This document shows positions 34,790 to 43,515 of a DNA stretch of 44,553 nt, piece after piece. A program made the translations under genes and the position numbers. Position 1 is the first letter of the stretch; each line of letters starts with the position of its first letter. The notes under the pieces are model-generated. The model ran no database searches. It had not been told where the DNA came from and was given only the letters and a program-made list of their open reading frames with translations. Source of the DNA: Gammaproteobacteria bacterium (GTDB lineage: Bacteria; Pseudomonadota; Gammaproteobacteria; Ga0077554; Ga007554); the NCBI GenBank assembly GCA_020053945.1, contig JAGVME010000028.1, positions 1 through 44,553 of the forward strand. The letters run 5' to 3'.

Positions 34790-35482
34790 ATGCGCCGCGC
34801 TGACCGCCTGTTCCAGATTATCCAGATTCTGCGCCGCCGCAAGTTGACGACGGCGCAGCGTTTGGCCGAGGAGCTGGAGGTATCGGGACGCACTATCTAT
34901 CGCGATATTCAAGATTTGATGTGCGCGGGTGTGCCAATTGAGGGCGAGGCGGGTGTGGGGTATGTGTTGCGGCGCGGGTTTGATTTGCCGCCGTTGATGT
35001 TTACCCATGAAGAGCTTGAGGCGTTGGTGTTGGGTTCGCGCATTGTGAGTAGTTGGGCTGACGCCGCTCTGGCGCGGGCAGCGCAAGATGTGTTGATGAA
35101 AGTTGATGCGGTACTGCCGCCACAGTTGAAAAACCGTTTTGCTGATTCACCGCTCCATGTGCCGGATTTTCATGTGCCCGGCGGGATGAAGATTGCATTG
35201 GCGCCATTGCGTAGCGCGATCGCGCTGCGGTCCAAGGTGTTTTTGGAATATGTGCGTGCGGATGAGCAGCCCTCGGAAAGGGTGGTTTTGCCGTTGGGTC
35301 TTTTTTATTGGGGCGCCACATGGACGCTTGCGGCGTGGTGTGAGTTGCGTGATGATTTCCGTAATTTTCGTTTGGACCGCATTCAGCAATTGGCGGTGTT
35401 GAAACAGACATTTACAGATGAGTCGGGGCGGACACTGGCTGATTTTTTTCAGCGTATGGCACATGAAGGGAGGTGCGAATGA
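34790..35482 (+). CDS. YafY-type transcriptional regulator (HTH + WYL domain)
   Basis: 230 residues. The N-terminal winged helix-turn-helix (about 1-55) contains TTAQRLAEELEVSGRTIYRDIQDL. The WYL ligand- or nucleic-acid-sensing domain (about 135-205) contains VVLPLGLFYWGATWTLAAWC, where the usual WYL triad reads FYW. Relatives regulate small catabolic, stress or DNA-repair genes and often their own neighbours. Its stop overlaps the tag start as ATGA, so the DNA glycosylase and this regulator are co-translated. It may also control the adjacent VOC gene. Confidence 0.92.
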   Translation: MRRADRLFQIIQILRRRKLTTAQRLAEELEVSGRTIYRDIQDLMCAGVPIEGEAGVGYVLRRGFDLPPLMFTHEELEALVLGSRIVSSWADAALARAAQDVLMKVDAVLPPQLKNRFADSPLHVPDFHVPGGMKIALAPLRSAIALRSKVFLEYVRADEQPSERVVLPLGLFYWGATWTLAAWCELRDDFRNFRLDRIQQLAVLKQTFTDESGRTLADFFQRMAHEGRCE

Positions 35483-36048
35483 TCCCGCGTTGCGGATGGG
35501 CAGATGCAAACCATGCGGAGTATATTACGTACCATGATACGGAATGGGGCGTACCGGTGCATGATGATCGCGTGTTGTTTGAGTTTTTGATCCTGGAAGG
35601 TGCGCAGGCAGGATTGAGTTGGTTGACGATATTGAAGAAGCGCGAAAATTACCGCAAGGCGTTTGATGGTTTTGACGCACAGAAAATTGCCCGTTATAAC
35701 GATAAGAAAATTGCGGCATTGCTTGCCGACGCGGGGATTGTGCGAAACCGCTTGAAGGTGGCGGCGGCAGTGCAAAATGCCAAGGCATTTTTGGCGGTGC
35801 AGCAGGAGTTTGGGAGTTTTGATGTTTATATTTGGGGTTTTGTAGATGGCGCGCCCATTAAAAATTCATGGGCATCGCTCAAGGATATCCCGGCCAAAAC
35901 GGCACAATCAGATGCGATGAGCAAAGATTTGGTGAGGCGTGGATTCAAGTTTGTGGGCTCTACCATTTGCTATGCTTTTATGCAGGCGGTGGGGATGGTG
36001 GATGACCATACGGTGGAATGTTTTTGCTACGATGCCAGTCAGCGCTAG
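35479..36048 (+). CDS. tag: DNA-3-methyladenine glycosylase I
   Basis: 189 residues. Tag excises 3-methyladenine from alkylated DNA. The ATG at 35479 is chosen because GGGAGG lies five bases upstream and relatives start at PRCGWA. The zinc-snap residues are all visible: Cys in PRCGW, His in YHDTEWG, and His and Cys in the C-terminal DDHTVECFCY. The helix-hairpin-helix glycosylase core contains LILEGAQAGLSWLTILKKRE with the base-pocket residues. It is coupled to the upstream WYL regulator and overlaps the TfoX-N gene by 17 bases. Confidence 0.96.
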   Translation: MIPRCGWADANHAEYITYHDTEWGVPVHDDRVLFEFLILEGAQAGLSWLTILKKRENYRKAFDGFDAQKIARYNDKKIAALLADAGIVRNRLKVAAAVQNAKAFLAVQQEFGSFDVYIWGFVDGAPIKNSWASLKDIPAKTAQSDAMSKDLVRRGFKFVGSTICYAFMQAVGMVDDHTVECFCYDASQR

Positions 36049-36406
36049 TTATCAGGAGTATGTGCTGGAACAACTGGCGGAGGCGGGCTCCGTTACCGCC
36101 AAGAAAATGTTCGGTGGCGTGGGTTTGTATTTGAACAGCCTGTTTTTCGCGCTCATTGCCGATGACCGTCTATACTTTAAAGTGGATGACACGACCCGGC
36201 CCGACTATGAAGCGGTCGGCATGGGGCCTTTCCAGCCCTATGATGACAGGCCATATACCATGCAATATTACGAAGTGCCAGTAGAAATCCTGGAAGACAG
36301 GACCGAACTGTGTATTTGGACGAAAAAAGCGCTGGCCGTGGCGGCTCGCCAGTCCACCGCAGCCGCCCAGCCGAGAAAAAAGCGCGTAAAATCAAATCCT
36401 CAATAA
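36032..36406 (+). CDS. TfoX N-terminal domain protein
   Basis: 124 residues from ATG 36032. The frame is open back to 35939 within tag, but the family starts near SASYQEYVLEQLAEAG. It has the TfoX-N fold: VTAKKMFGGVGLYLNSLFFALI, ADDRLYFKVDD, and AVGMGPFQPYDDRPYTMQYY. It lacks the TfoX C-terminal helix-hairpin-helix domain and ends in a basic tail with RKKRVKS. Short TfoX-N proteins are widespread and mostly uncharacterised. A link to competence cannot be claimed from this half-domain, although comEC is elsewhere in the window. Confidence 0.9.
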   Translation: MPVSASYQEYVLEQLAEAGSVTAKKMFGGVGLYLNSLFFALIADDRLYFKVDDTTRPDYEAVGMGPFQPYDDRPYTMQYYEVPVEILEDRTELCIWTKKALAVAARQSTAAAQPRKKRVKSNPQ

Positions 36407-36477
36407 TGCCTCCGGGTGTATTATTTTAACCCTTTCCCCTCGATGCGCTGGCCGCGCGGCACAGCAAAAATATCAAG

Positions 36478-36667
36478 GCCACCTCTAAAAATTCGCTGAA
36501 GCCACGATGGCGGCGTTGCAAATGGGCTCAAAATACTCATGTACTCCGTGTACACTGTGCTGTACATGGACGTACGAATGCCGTGGGCGCAGGATGCGCA
36601 GAAGCGGCCGCTTTTTCGCCCATTTGCGCCTTGCCCTCGTGTCTTGATCGAATTTTTAGAGGTGCCC
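36478..36667. repeat. Long imperfect palindromic element upstream of hslV
   Basis: CACCTCTAAAAATTCG (36480-36495) is exactly inverted at 36649-36664. The similarity continues inwards for about 50 bases on each side, with CAAATGGGC (36519-36527) against GCCCATTTG (36618-36626). The centre holds nested GTAC-containing repeats near 36541-36575. The total size of about 190 bases and lack of a gene suggest a MITE- or REP-type element. It fills most of the 310-base gap between the TfoX-N gene and hslV and ends about 50 bases before hslV. Confidence 0.75.
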
Positions 36668-36716
36668 TCAAGATGGTGTACAATCAATGTTTTCTTGAAT
36701 AAAGGCGAGGGTTTCC

Positions 36717-37268
36717 TTGGAGCAATTTCGTGGTACGACTATTTTGTCGGTACGGCGCGATAATCGCGTAGTGATCGGTGGCGATGGGCAGGTGTCGCTG
36801 GGTAATACGGTGATGAAGGGTAATGCCCGCAAGGTGCGGCGTTTGTATAACGGTTTGGTGATCGCAGGTTTTGCTGGCGGTACGGCCGATGCTTTTACGC
36901 TGTTTGAGCGGTTTGAAGGTAAGCTTGAGAAGTATTCGGGCAACTTGCAGCGCGCGGCGGTGGAACTGGCTAAAGACTGGCGCACTGACCGTATGTTGCG
37001 GCGCCTGGAGGCAATGCTGACGGTGGCAGACAAGCACGTCTCGCTGATTATTTCTGGTAATGGGGATGTGATTGAGCCGGAAAATAGTTTGATGGCGATT
37101 GGTTCTGGCGGTGCGTTTGCCCAAGCGGCCGCGCGGGCATTGCTGGAAAATACGGCGCTGGATGCGCGTACTATTGTCGAAAAGGCGCTGGGTATCGCAG
37201 CCGATATTTGTGTTTATACTAACCATAATTTGACCCTGGAGGAGTTGGAGTCGGTCAGCGCCAGTTGA
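36717..37268 (+). CDS. hslV: ATP-dependent protease subunit HslV
   Basis: 183 residues, starting with TTG. AGGCGAGGG ends about 6 bases upstream, and relatives start MEQ-[FY]-x-GTTI with an ATG at this codon. HslV is the peptidase ring of the HslUV protease. The catalytic threonine is exposed after removal of the short MEQFRG leader (GTTILSVRR). [21 protein letters not shown] and [19 protein letters not shown] are family hallmarks. Its promoter region is occupied by a palindromic element. hslU follows after 22 bases. Confidence 0.96.
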   Translation: MEQFRGTTILSVRRDNRVVIGGDGQVSLGNTVMKGNARKVRRLYNGLVIAGFAGGTADAFTLFERFEGKLEKYSGNLQRAAVELAKDWRTDRMLRRLEAMLTVADKHVSLIISGNGDVIEPENSLMAIGSGGAFAQAAARALLENTALDARTIVEKALGIAADICVYTNHNLTLEELESVSAS

Positions 37269-37290
37269 TGCGATTCTTTGCCGAAATATT

Positions 37291-38622
37291 ATGTCTGCAA
37301 TGACCCCGAGAGAGATTGTCCAGGAGCTGGACAAATATATTGTTGGCCAGGCTGCCGCAAAGCGCGCCGTGGCGATTGCGTTGCGTAACCGCTGGCGCCG
37401 CAGCCAGATCGCAGAGCCGCTGCGCAATGAAATTACGCCGAAAAATATTTTGATGATTGGCCCGACCGGCGTTGGCAAAACCGAGATCGCCCGGCGTTTG
37501 GCCAAGTTGGCCAAAGCCCCGTTTATCAAAGTGGAAGCGACCAAATTCACCGAGGTGGGCTATGTGGGCCGCGACGTGGAGTCTATCATTCGTGACTTGA
37601 TGGATGTCTCGATCAAGCTGACGCGTGAAGAGGAAATGCGTAAGGTGCGCCATCGTGCGGAAGATGCCGCTGAAGAACGTATTCTCGATATCCTGTTGCC
37701 GCCGCCACGCGGTGTTGGCGCGGGGGTTGGGCAGGCGGGTGTTGATACCTCTACGCGCCAAAAATTCCGCAAAAAATTGCGTGAGGGAGAATTGGACGAA
37801 CGCGAGATCGAGATTGAGGTGAGCGTAGCGCCGCTGGGCGTGGAGATTATGGCGCCGCCGGGCATGGAGGACATGAGCAGTCAATTACAAAACCTGTTCC
37901 AGAACATGGGTACTGGGCGTACGCGTTCGCGCAAGGTACCTATCAAAGAGGGTTTTAAATTACTGGTGGACGAAGAGGCCGCCAAGTTGCTTAATGAAGA
38001 AGAAATCAAGATCCGTGCCGTGCACAATGTTGAGCAAAACGGCATTGTGTTTATTGATGAGATAGACAAAATAGCCAAGCGTGGCGAACACAGCGGGCCA
38101 GATGTGTCGCGCGAAGGCGTGCAGCGTGATTTATTGCCGTTGGTGGAAGGTTGTACCGTATCAACAAAGTTTGGCACGGTGCGTACTGACCATATCCTAT
38201 TTATTGCATCAGGCGCATTTCATTTGTCGCGGCCGTCGGACCTGGTGCCTGAGTTGCAGGGGCGTTTGCCGATCCGCGTAGAGCTGGATGCGCTGACGGT
38301 CGGTGATTTTGTGCGCATCCTCACGGAGCCGAGCGCCTCGCTTACCGAACAATATCGTGCACTGTTAGGCGCTGAAGGCGTAACTGTCACGTTCTCAAAA
38401 AATGCGATCGCGCGGATTGCTGAAGTGGCGTGGCAAGTGAACGAGCGTACTGAAAATATCGGTGCGCGCCGTTTACATACGGTGTTGGAGCGGTTGCTGG
38501 AAAACATTTCTTTTGGCGCATCCGACCAGAGTGGCCAGGCGCTGGAAATTGACGAGGCGTATGTGGATGAACATCTTGCCCCGTTGGCGAAAGACGAAGA
38601 TTTGAGCCGGTATATTCTTTAA
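37291..38622 (+). CDS. hslU: ATP-dependent protease ATPase subunit HslU
   Basis: 443 residues. HslU is the AAA+ unfoldase that caps HslV. Walker A is GPTGVGKT (57-64). The pore motif follows in [17 protein letters not shown] (92-108). A helical I-domain occupies about 110-230. Walker B is [10 protein letters not shown] (about 250), with the sensor segment later in [22 protein letters not shown]. The C-terminus ends EDLSRYIL, the tail that docks into HslV. Full length. Confidence 0.97.
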   Translation: MSAMTPREIVQELDKYIVGQAAAKRAVAIALRNRWRRSQIAEPLRNEITPKNILMIGPTGVGKTEIARRLAKLAKAPFIKVEATKFTEVGYVGRDVESIIRDLMDVSIKLTREEEMRKVRHRAEDAAEERILDILLPPPRGVGAGVGQAGVDTSTRQKFRKKLREGELDEREIEIEVSVAPLGVEIMAPPGMEDMSSQLQNLFQNMGTGRTRSRKVPIKEGFKLLVDEEAAKLLNEEEIKIRAVHNVEQNGIVFIDEIDKIAKRGEHSGPDVSREGVQRDLLPLVEGCTVSTKFGTVRTDHILFIASGAFHLSRPSDLVPELQGRLPIRVELDALTVGDFVRILTEPSASLTEQYRALLGAEGVTVTFSKNAIARIAEVAWQVNERTENIGARRLHTVLERLLENISFGASDQSGQALEIDEAYVDEHLAPLAKDEDLSRYIL

Positions 38623-38648
38623 GGAAACGCGGATTTATTAGCGTTTCC
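38623..38648 (+). terminator. Hairpin after hslU
   Basis: GGAAACGC (38623-38630) and GCGTTTCC (38641-38648) are perfect eight-base inverted repeats around a ten-base AT-rich loop, directly after the hslU stop. No T run follows, so it may be a mRNA-stabilising hairpin rather than a terminator. The left arm repeats the TTAAGGAAACGCG seen at 9944-9956. Confidence 0.4.
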
Positions 38649-38725
38649 GCTGGCACACGGTGTGCGCCGGGAATTTCAGGATGGGATTATTCGGTGTTTC
38701 TCTAAACTTAAAAAGCGACGATGAC

Positions 38726-39115
38726 ATGGCAATGGATGATAAGGTACGGCCGACTGATATTCGCCTGCACCAGCAATCGCGGATACTGGAAATCTTCTTT
38801 GATGATGGCGAACATTTTCGCTTGCCCTGTGAATACCTGCGCGTGTATTCGCCTTCTGCCGAAGTGCGTGGGCATGGCCCAGGCCAGGAAGTGTTACAGA
38901 TAGGTAAAGAGAATGTGAATATTACCGCCATTGAACCGATAGGAAATTATGCCGTGCGCCTGGTGTTTGATGATGGACATAACAGTGGGCTTTATTCGTG
39001 GAGCGTGCTCTACCGGCTGGGCGCGAACTATGCGGATTTATGGCAGGAATATCTGGCACGGCTTGAGAAGGCCGGGTACAGGCGGCAAGAATCTTCCGCA
39101 GTAGGTTCCAACTGA
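38726..39115 (+). CDS. DUF971 domain protein
   Basis: 129 residues from ATG 38726. The frame is open back to 38660 with poor support. DUF971 (gamma-butyrobetaine hydroxylase-like N-terminal domain) here occupies about 5-90: [35 protein letters not shown] and [16 protein letters not shown]. In bigger proteins the domain is joined to a dioxygenase, but free-standing copies between hslU and ubiE are common and have no settled function; iron-sulfur protein maturation has been suggested for relatives. Only one cysteine is present, so it has no internal metal site of its own. Confidence 0.88.
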   Translation: MAMDDKVRPTDIRLHQQSRILEIFFDDGEHFRLPCEYLRVYSPSAEVRGHGPGQEVLQIGKENVNITAIEPIGNYAVRLVFDDGHNSGLYSWSVLYRLGANYADLWQEYLARLEKAGYRRQESSAVGSN

Positions 39116-39158
39116 TGTTTTTAAGATTAGTGGCAGAAATGGTTTGATGGGGACAGTT

Positions 39159-39935
39159 ATGGCTAATCCTGAATCGCCTGGTTTTGAAGATGGCGCTGGC
39201 ACGACCCATTTTGGGTATGAGCGCGTACCTGTCACGGAAAAAGCACGCAAGGTCGCTAAAGTGTTTGATTCCGTCGCATCGAAATATGATGTGATGAATG
39301 ACGTCATGTCATTTGGCGTACACCGTTTATGGAAACGTTTTGCCATTGGGCTGAGTGGAGTGCGTGCGGGCCAGCGCGTGCTGGACCTGGCGTCGGGCAC
39401 GGGCGACCTGGCCGTTGAGTTTTCGCGCAACGTGGGCGCTACCGGTGAAGTCGTCGCGTCGGACATCAATGCCAGCATGCTGACTACCGGACGCAGCCGC
39501 TTGGTTGATAAAGGCATTGTCGGCAATGTGCGCTATGTGCAGGCCAACGCGGAACGGTTGCCTTTCCCCGATAATTATTTTGATTGCATTACCATCGCGT
39601 TTGGTTTGCGGAATGTCACGGATAAAGACGCCGCGCTACGTTCGATGGGCCGTGTGTTGCGGCCGGGTGGTAAGTTATTGGTGCTGGAGTTTTCCCGGCC
39701 GGTAGTGCCAGGGCTTAAGCCCGTGTATGACGCCTACTCCTTCAAGCTTTTGCCAGCCATGGGCAAGATGATCGCGGGCGATGCGGATAGTTATCGTTAT
39801 CTGGCGGAGTCGATACGTATGCATCCAGACCAGGGAACATTACAGGCTATGATGGAGCGTGCCGGTTTGGAACGGTGTGAATATTTCAATTTAGCGGGGG
39901 GGATTGTTGCCCTGCATCGTGGCTATAAGCTATGA
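39159..39935 (+). CDS. ubiE: Ubiquinone/menaquinone biosynthesis C-methyltransferase UbiE
   Basis: 258 residues from ATG 39159. GGGGA lies 6 bases upstream; TTG 39144 and ATG 39147 are in frame as alternatives. UbiE methylates the quinone ring carbon using S-adenosylmethionine. [22 protein letters not shown] opens the conserved part. The SAM motif is [15 protein letters not shown], followed by [31 protein letters not shown] and the C-terminal [16 protein letters not shown]. It heads the ubiE-ubiJ-ubiB block. Confidence 0.97.
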   Translation: MANPESPGFEDGAGTTHFGYERVPVTEKARKVAKVFDSVASKYDVMNDVMSFGVHRLWKRFAIGLSGVRAGQRVLDLASGTGDLAVEFSRNVGATGEVVASDINASMLTTGRSRLVDKGIVGNVRYVQANAERLPFPDNYFDCITIAFGLRNVTDKDAALRSMGRVLRPGGKLLVLEFSRPVVPGLKPVYDAYSFKLLPAMGKMIAGDADSYRYLAESIRMHPDQGTLQAMMERAGLERCEYFNLAGGIVALHRGYKL

Positions 39936-39952
39936 GGTTGTGAGGTTAAATT

Positions 39953-40588
39953 ATGAAACCCCCGGCACTGTTCTTTTCAGCATTAGGCTTGGCGCTAAAC
40001 AGTTATTTGCGCCTTGATGCCGATACCTTGCGGCGTTTGGGCGCATTGGCGGGAAAGGTAATTGCTATCGAGTTGCGTGGCCTTGATTTGACTTTTTATT
40101 TGTTGCCGCATGCGGAAGGCATACGCATTGAGGGTGCTTGTGACCCTGGCGTGCCGGACGCATTGTTGAGCGGCGCGCCGTTTGCGCTGGCGCGCTTAGG
40201 TATTGCCAAGCATGAAAAAGGCGCGTTATTTGGTGGGGACGTGGAAATTCGTGGCGATATTGAATTGGGGCAACGCTTCAAGGCGATCCTTGATGGTATT
40301 GAGATTGACTGGGAAGAACATTTGTCGCGAGTTACCGGGGACGTGATTGCGCATCAGGCAGGTAATGCGGCGCGTGGCATGTTAGCGTGGGGGCGCTCCA
40401 CGCTTGATACCGTAAGCCGCGATGTTGCGGAATACCTGCATGAAGAAAGCCGCGACTTGCCCACACGCGGTGAAGTTGATGAATTTCTTTCCGGTATTGA
40501 TAAGCTGCGTTCGGACACGGATCGGCTGGAGGCGCGCGCGCAACGTCTGAAGGGGTGGCTTGCAGAGCGCGGTGCCGGGGGTGTGTAA
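39953..40588 (+). CDS. ubiJ: Ubiquinone biosynthesis accessory factor UbiJ
   Basis: 211 residues. UbiJ is a lipid-binding scaffold of the cytosolic ubiquinone synthesis complex. The SCP2-like domain (about 10-115) includes LRLDADTLRRLGALAGKVIAIELRG, GVPDALLSGAPFALARLG and the GGDVEIRGDIELGQRFKAIL segment that is typical of the family. The C-terminal part is helical (about 120-205, RLEARAQRLKGWLAERG) and probably a coiled coil. It starts 17 bases after ubiE. The order matches E. coli ubiE-ubiJ-ubiB. Confidence 0.94.
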   Translation: MKPPALFFSALGLALNSYLRLDADTLRRLGALAGKVIAIELRGLDLTFYLLPHAEGIRIEGACDPGVPDALLSGAPFALARLGIAKHEKGALFGGDVEIRGDIELGQRFKAILDGIEIDWEEHLSRVTGDVIAHQAGNAARGMLAWGRSTLDTVSRDVAEYLHEESRDLPTRGEVDEFLSGIDKLRSDTDRLEARAQRLKGWLAERGAGGV

Positions 40589-40600
40589 AGTGAGCGGCAC

Positions 40601-42259
40601 GTGATAAACGTCGGCCAAGTATTACGCCTGCTGCATATTAACCGGATTCTGGTGAGGCACGGCCTGGATGAGATTATTCTCGCCACGCATTTGTTCCGGC
40701 CATTTCGTTTTGTGCTGTACTTGTTGCCGTGGCATTGGCTGCGTGCCCAGCAACGGCCGCGCGCCGTCCGCATCCGCCGTGCCCTTGAGGATTTGGGGCC
40801 GATCTTTGTGAAGTTTGGCCAGGCGCTTTCTACCCGTCCCGACTTATTGCCGCCGGACATTGCCGAAGAACTGGCGCGGTTGCAAGATAACGTGCCACCT
40901 TTTCCGGGGCTGGAAGCGCGCATGATCATTGAGCGCGCTTACGGTAAGCCGTTCAACGAAATATTCGAAGAATTTAACGACGCTCCCTTGGGTTCCGCCT
41001 CCATCGCGCAGGTGCATGTTGCGCGGTTGTGCGGTGGCCAGGAAGTAGTGGTGAAGGTGGTGCGCCCAACCATTGAAAAAACCATCCAGCGGGATTTGGG
41101 TTTGCTGTATGCGTTGGCAGACCTTGCGGGACGTTATTGGAAAGAAGCGCGCCGTTTCCGGCCGCATGAAGTCGTCGCCGAATATGAAAAAACCATACTC
41201 GGCGAGCTTGACCTGATGCGTGAAGCAGCCAATGCCTCGCAGTTGCGGCGCAATTTTTCCGGATCTGACATGCTCTACGTGCCGGAAATTTATTGGCAGC
41301 ATGCGCGGCGCAATGTCATGGTCATGGAGCGTATTTCAGGTGTGCCGATCAGCGATATTGGGGCATTGCGTGGGCAGGGTGTTGATTTGGAACGCCTTGC
41401 CGAACTCGGTGTGGAAATATTTTTTACGCAGGTATTCCGCGATAATTTTTTTCATGCCGATATGCATCCGGGAAATATTTTTGTTTCACCGCAGGGGAAA
41501 TACATCGCCGTGGATTTTGGCATTATGGGCACGCTGAGCAGTGATGACCAACGTTACCTTGCCGAAAACCTGTTGGCTTTTTTTAATCGTGATTATCAGC
41601 GCGTGGCGGAATTGCACGTGCAATCAGGATGGGTGCCTGCCGAAACCCGCGTTGATGAATTTGAGTCTGCCGTAAGGGCGGTGTGCGAGCCGATTTTTGA
41701 GCGCCCGCTCAAGGATATTTCATTCGGTTATTTATTGTTGCGGCTGTTCCAGACGGCGCGGCATTTTAATATGGAAGTGCAACCGCAACTGGTGTTGCTG
41801 CAAAAAACCTTGTTGAACATTGAAGGCTTGGGGCGGGAACTCTATCCTGACCTGGATTTGTGGACAACCGCCAAACCGTTCCTGGAGCGCTGGATGCGCG
41901 AGCAGGTAGGGGCACGGGCTTTCTTCAAAAAGTTGCGTGGGCAGGTGCCCCAGTGGGCAGAGAAATTGCCGTATTTGCCCGCGCTCGTGCATGATGTGCT
42001 CAAGCAAGCGCATGACGGCAAGCTGCGTATTGAATGGAAAGCGGATGAGCTGGAAAAAATCCGTAGGGAGATCAAACGCTCAGTTCAGCGCACGTTTGCG
42101 GCCGTGGTGGGCGCCGCATTCATCGTCAGCGCGGCGGTTATCAAAGGTTTGGATGATAGCCCGCCCGTGATGTTGGCGAACGCGCCCCTGCTCACTTGGC
42201 TTTTGGGCGGTATGGGCCTGCTTATCGTGCTTTTGGCCTGGCCGGACGACAGAGGTTAG
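40601..42259 (+). CDS. ubiB: UbiB, atypical kinase/ATPase of ubiquinone synthesis
   Basis: 552 residues, starting with GTG 40601, 12 bases after ubiJ. UbiB (ABC1/ADCK/COQ8 family) uses ATP to help extract ubiquinone precursors from the membrane. The family KxGQ motif is [16 protein letters not shown]. The alanine-rich loop is [16 protein letters not shown]. Kinase-like residues are in [12 protein letters not shown] and [12 protein letters not shown]. The C-terminus has two membrane spans (about 499-518 and 530-548). Intact and of normal length. The 71 bases after it carry no terminator. Confidence 0.96.
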   Translation: MINVGQVLRLLHINRILVRHGLDEIILATHLFRPFRFVLYLLPWHWLRAQQRPRAVRIRRALEDLGPIFVKFGQALSTRPDLLPPDIAEELARLQDNVPPFPGLEARMIIERAYGKPFNEIFEEFNDAPLGSASIAQVHVARLCGGQEVVVKVVRPTIEKTIQRDLGLLYALADLAGRYWKEARRFRPHEVVAEYEKTILGELDLMREAANASQLRRNFSGSDMLYVPEIYWQHARRNVMVMERISGVPISDIGALRGQGVDLERLAELGVEIFFTQVFRDNFFHADMHPGNIFVSPQGKYIAVDFGIMGTLSSDDQRYLAENLLAFFNRDYQRVAELHVQSGWVPAETRVDEFESAVRAVCEPIFERPLKDISFGYLLLRLFQTARHFNMEVQPQLVLLQKTLLNIEGLGRELYPDLDLWTTAKPFLERWMREQVGARAFFKKLRGQVPQWAEKLPYLPALVHDVLKQAHDGKLRIEWKADELEKIRREIKRSVQRTFAAVVGAAFIVSAAVIKGLDDSPPVMLANAPLLTWLLGGMGLLIVLLAWPDDRG

Positions 42260-42330
42260 CGCCTGGGACCAAGCAATCAAGAGTGTATGCAAAGAGCGAT
42301 ATTTATTTCCCTGGAAGGTACGGAGCGCTT

Positions 42331-43515
42331 ATGTTGACGCAAGCTGAGATAATGTCGCTGTTAGCTGATATTGAGTCAGACCGGATTGAACGTACAGAGT
42401 CGACAAAAGATACCGACAAGTTTTGCCAGGCGATTTGCGCGTTTGCCAATGATTTACCGAATCATCGGCAGCCTGGATATCTGCTGGTTGGTGTCAAGGA
42501 CAATGGCGCGCTATCGGGCTTGAAGGTAAGCGATAAATTATTGCAGAATCTCGGCGCAATAAGGTCTGATGGCAATGTTTTGCCGCAGCCTGTGCTGAGT
42601 GTTAACAAATATGCTTTCGAAGGTGGTGAGGTGGCGGTCATGGAAGTTCTGCCTTCCGATCTTCCTCCAGTACGTTACAAAGGCCGGGTATACGTCAGAG
42701 TAGGCCCACGTAAAGCTGTAGCCAGCGAGCAGGAAGAGCGGATTCTCTCCGAGCGTCGGGTAGCGCTCGCGCGCTCATTCGATGCGCGTCCTTGTATTGG
42801 AGCGGTGATTGACGATCTGGCATTGGGCCAATTCGACGCCTATCGTCGGGAGGCCATTGATGCAGAAACGATCGCCGCTAACCATCGGCCGCTTGGGCAG
42901 CAATTGGCATCTTTGCGCTTGTATGATCCCGATCGCGAATATCCCACGTATGCGGGCATTTTGCTTTTTGGCAAGAACCCACGCTTTTTTCTGCCGGGCG
43001 GCTATGTTCAGTACTTAAAGCTCCCTGGCACCGATTTGACGGACATGCCAGAAGATCAGGCTGAAATATCAGGCGACCTTTTTTCAGTTCTGCATGAATT
43101 GGATATGCGCTTAAAGGTGCTTATCCAGACCACTCTTCGGTCAGTCAGCAGCCTGCAGGAAAAATTATTACCGGACTATCCGGAAAAAGCACTACGCGAA
43201 CTGCTGATGAATGCGGTTATGCACCGTAACTATGACAGCAATACGCCTATCCGGTTTTATGTATTCAGCGACCACATTGAAATCCAGAGCCCAGGTGGAT
43301 TATATGGTGAGGCAACCCGTGAAAACTTCCCCACCCGCAACAGCTATCGTAACCCGGTCATTGCGGAGGCGATGAAGTCCTTGGGATTTGTTAACCGGTT
43401 TGGCTATGGGGTACAACGGGCTCAAGCCCTACTATCGGAAAATGGCAATCCACCTGCTGAATTTGAATTCGATGAACATGCTGTGCTTGTTAAGGTTTAT
43501 CGGAGGCCGGAATGA
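42331..43515 (+). CDS. AlbA_2 (Schlafen-type) domain protein with C-terminal HATPase/RecG-like domain
   Basis: 394 residues from ATG 42331. ACGGAGC lies about 6 bases upstream; the frame is open back into ubiB but has no support there. The N-terminal AlbA_2 domain (about 12-130) has the acidic ERTESTKDTDKFCQAICAFA helix and LLVGVKDNGALSG, and ends with YVRVGPRKAVASEQEERIL. The C-terminal part (about 270-394) resembles the ATP-binding RecG-C/HATPase_c_4 module: ALRELLMNAVMHRNYD, SDHIEIQSPGGLYG and RNPVIAEAMKSLGF. Such proteins are usually called putative transcriptional regulators or helicases, with little proof. It overlaps the ParA-like gene as ATGA. Neighbouring housekeeping genes suggest an accessory insertion point. 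Confidence 0.9.
   Translation: MLTQAEIMSLLADIESDRIERTESTKDTDKFCQAICAFANDLPNHRQPGYLLVGVKDNGALSGLKVSDKLLQNLGAIRSDGNVLPQPVLSVNKYAFEGGEVAVMEVLPSDLPPVRYKGRVYVRVGPRKAVASEQEERILSERRVALARSFDARPCIGAVIDDLALGQFDAYRREAIDAETIAANHRPLGQQLASLRLYDPDREYPTYAGILLFGKNPRFFLPGGYVQYLKLPGTDLTDMPEDQAEISGDLFSVLHELDMRLKVLIQTTLRSVSSLQEKLLPDYPEKALRELLMNAVMHRNYDSNTPIRFYVFSDHIEIQSPGGLYGEATRENFPTRNSYRNPVIAEAMKSLGFVNRFGYGVQRAQALLSENGNPPAEFEFDEHAVLVKVYRRPE

Noticed and set aside
36541-36575. CRISPR-like short repeats
   Set aside because: The GTAC-containing repeats are few, overlapping and part of the centre of a palindrome, with no regular spacers.
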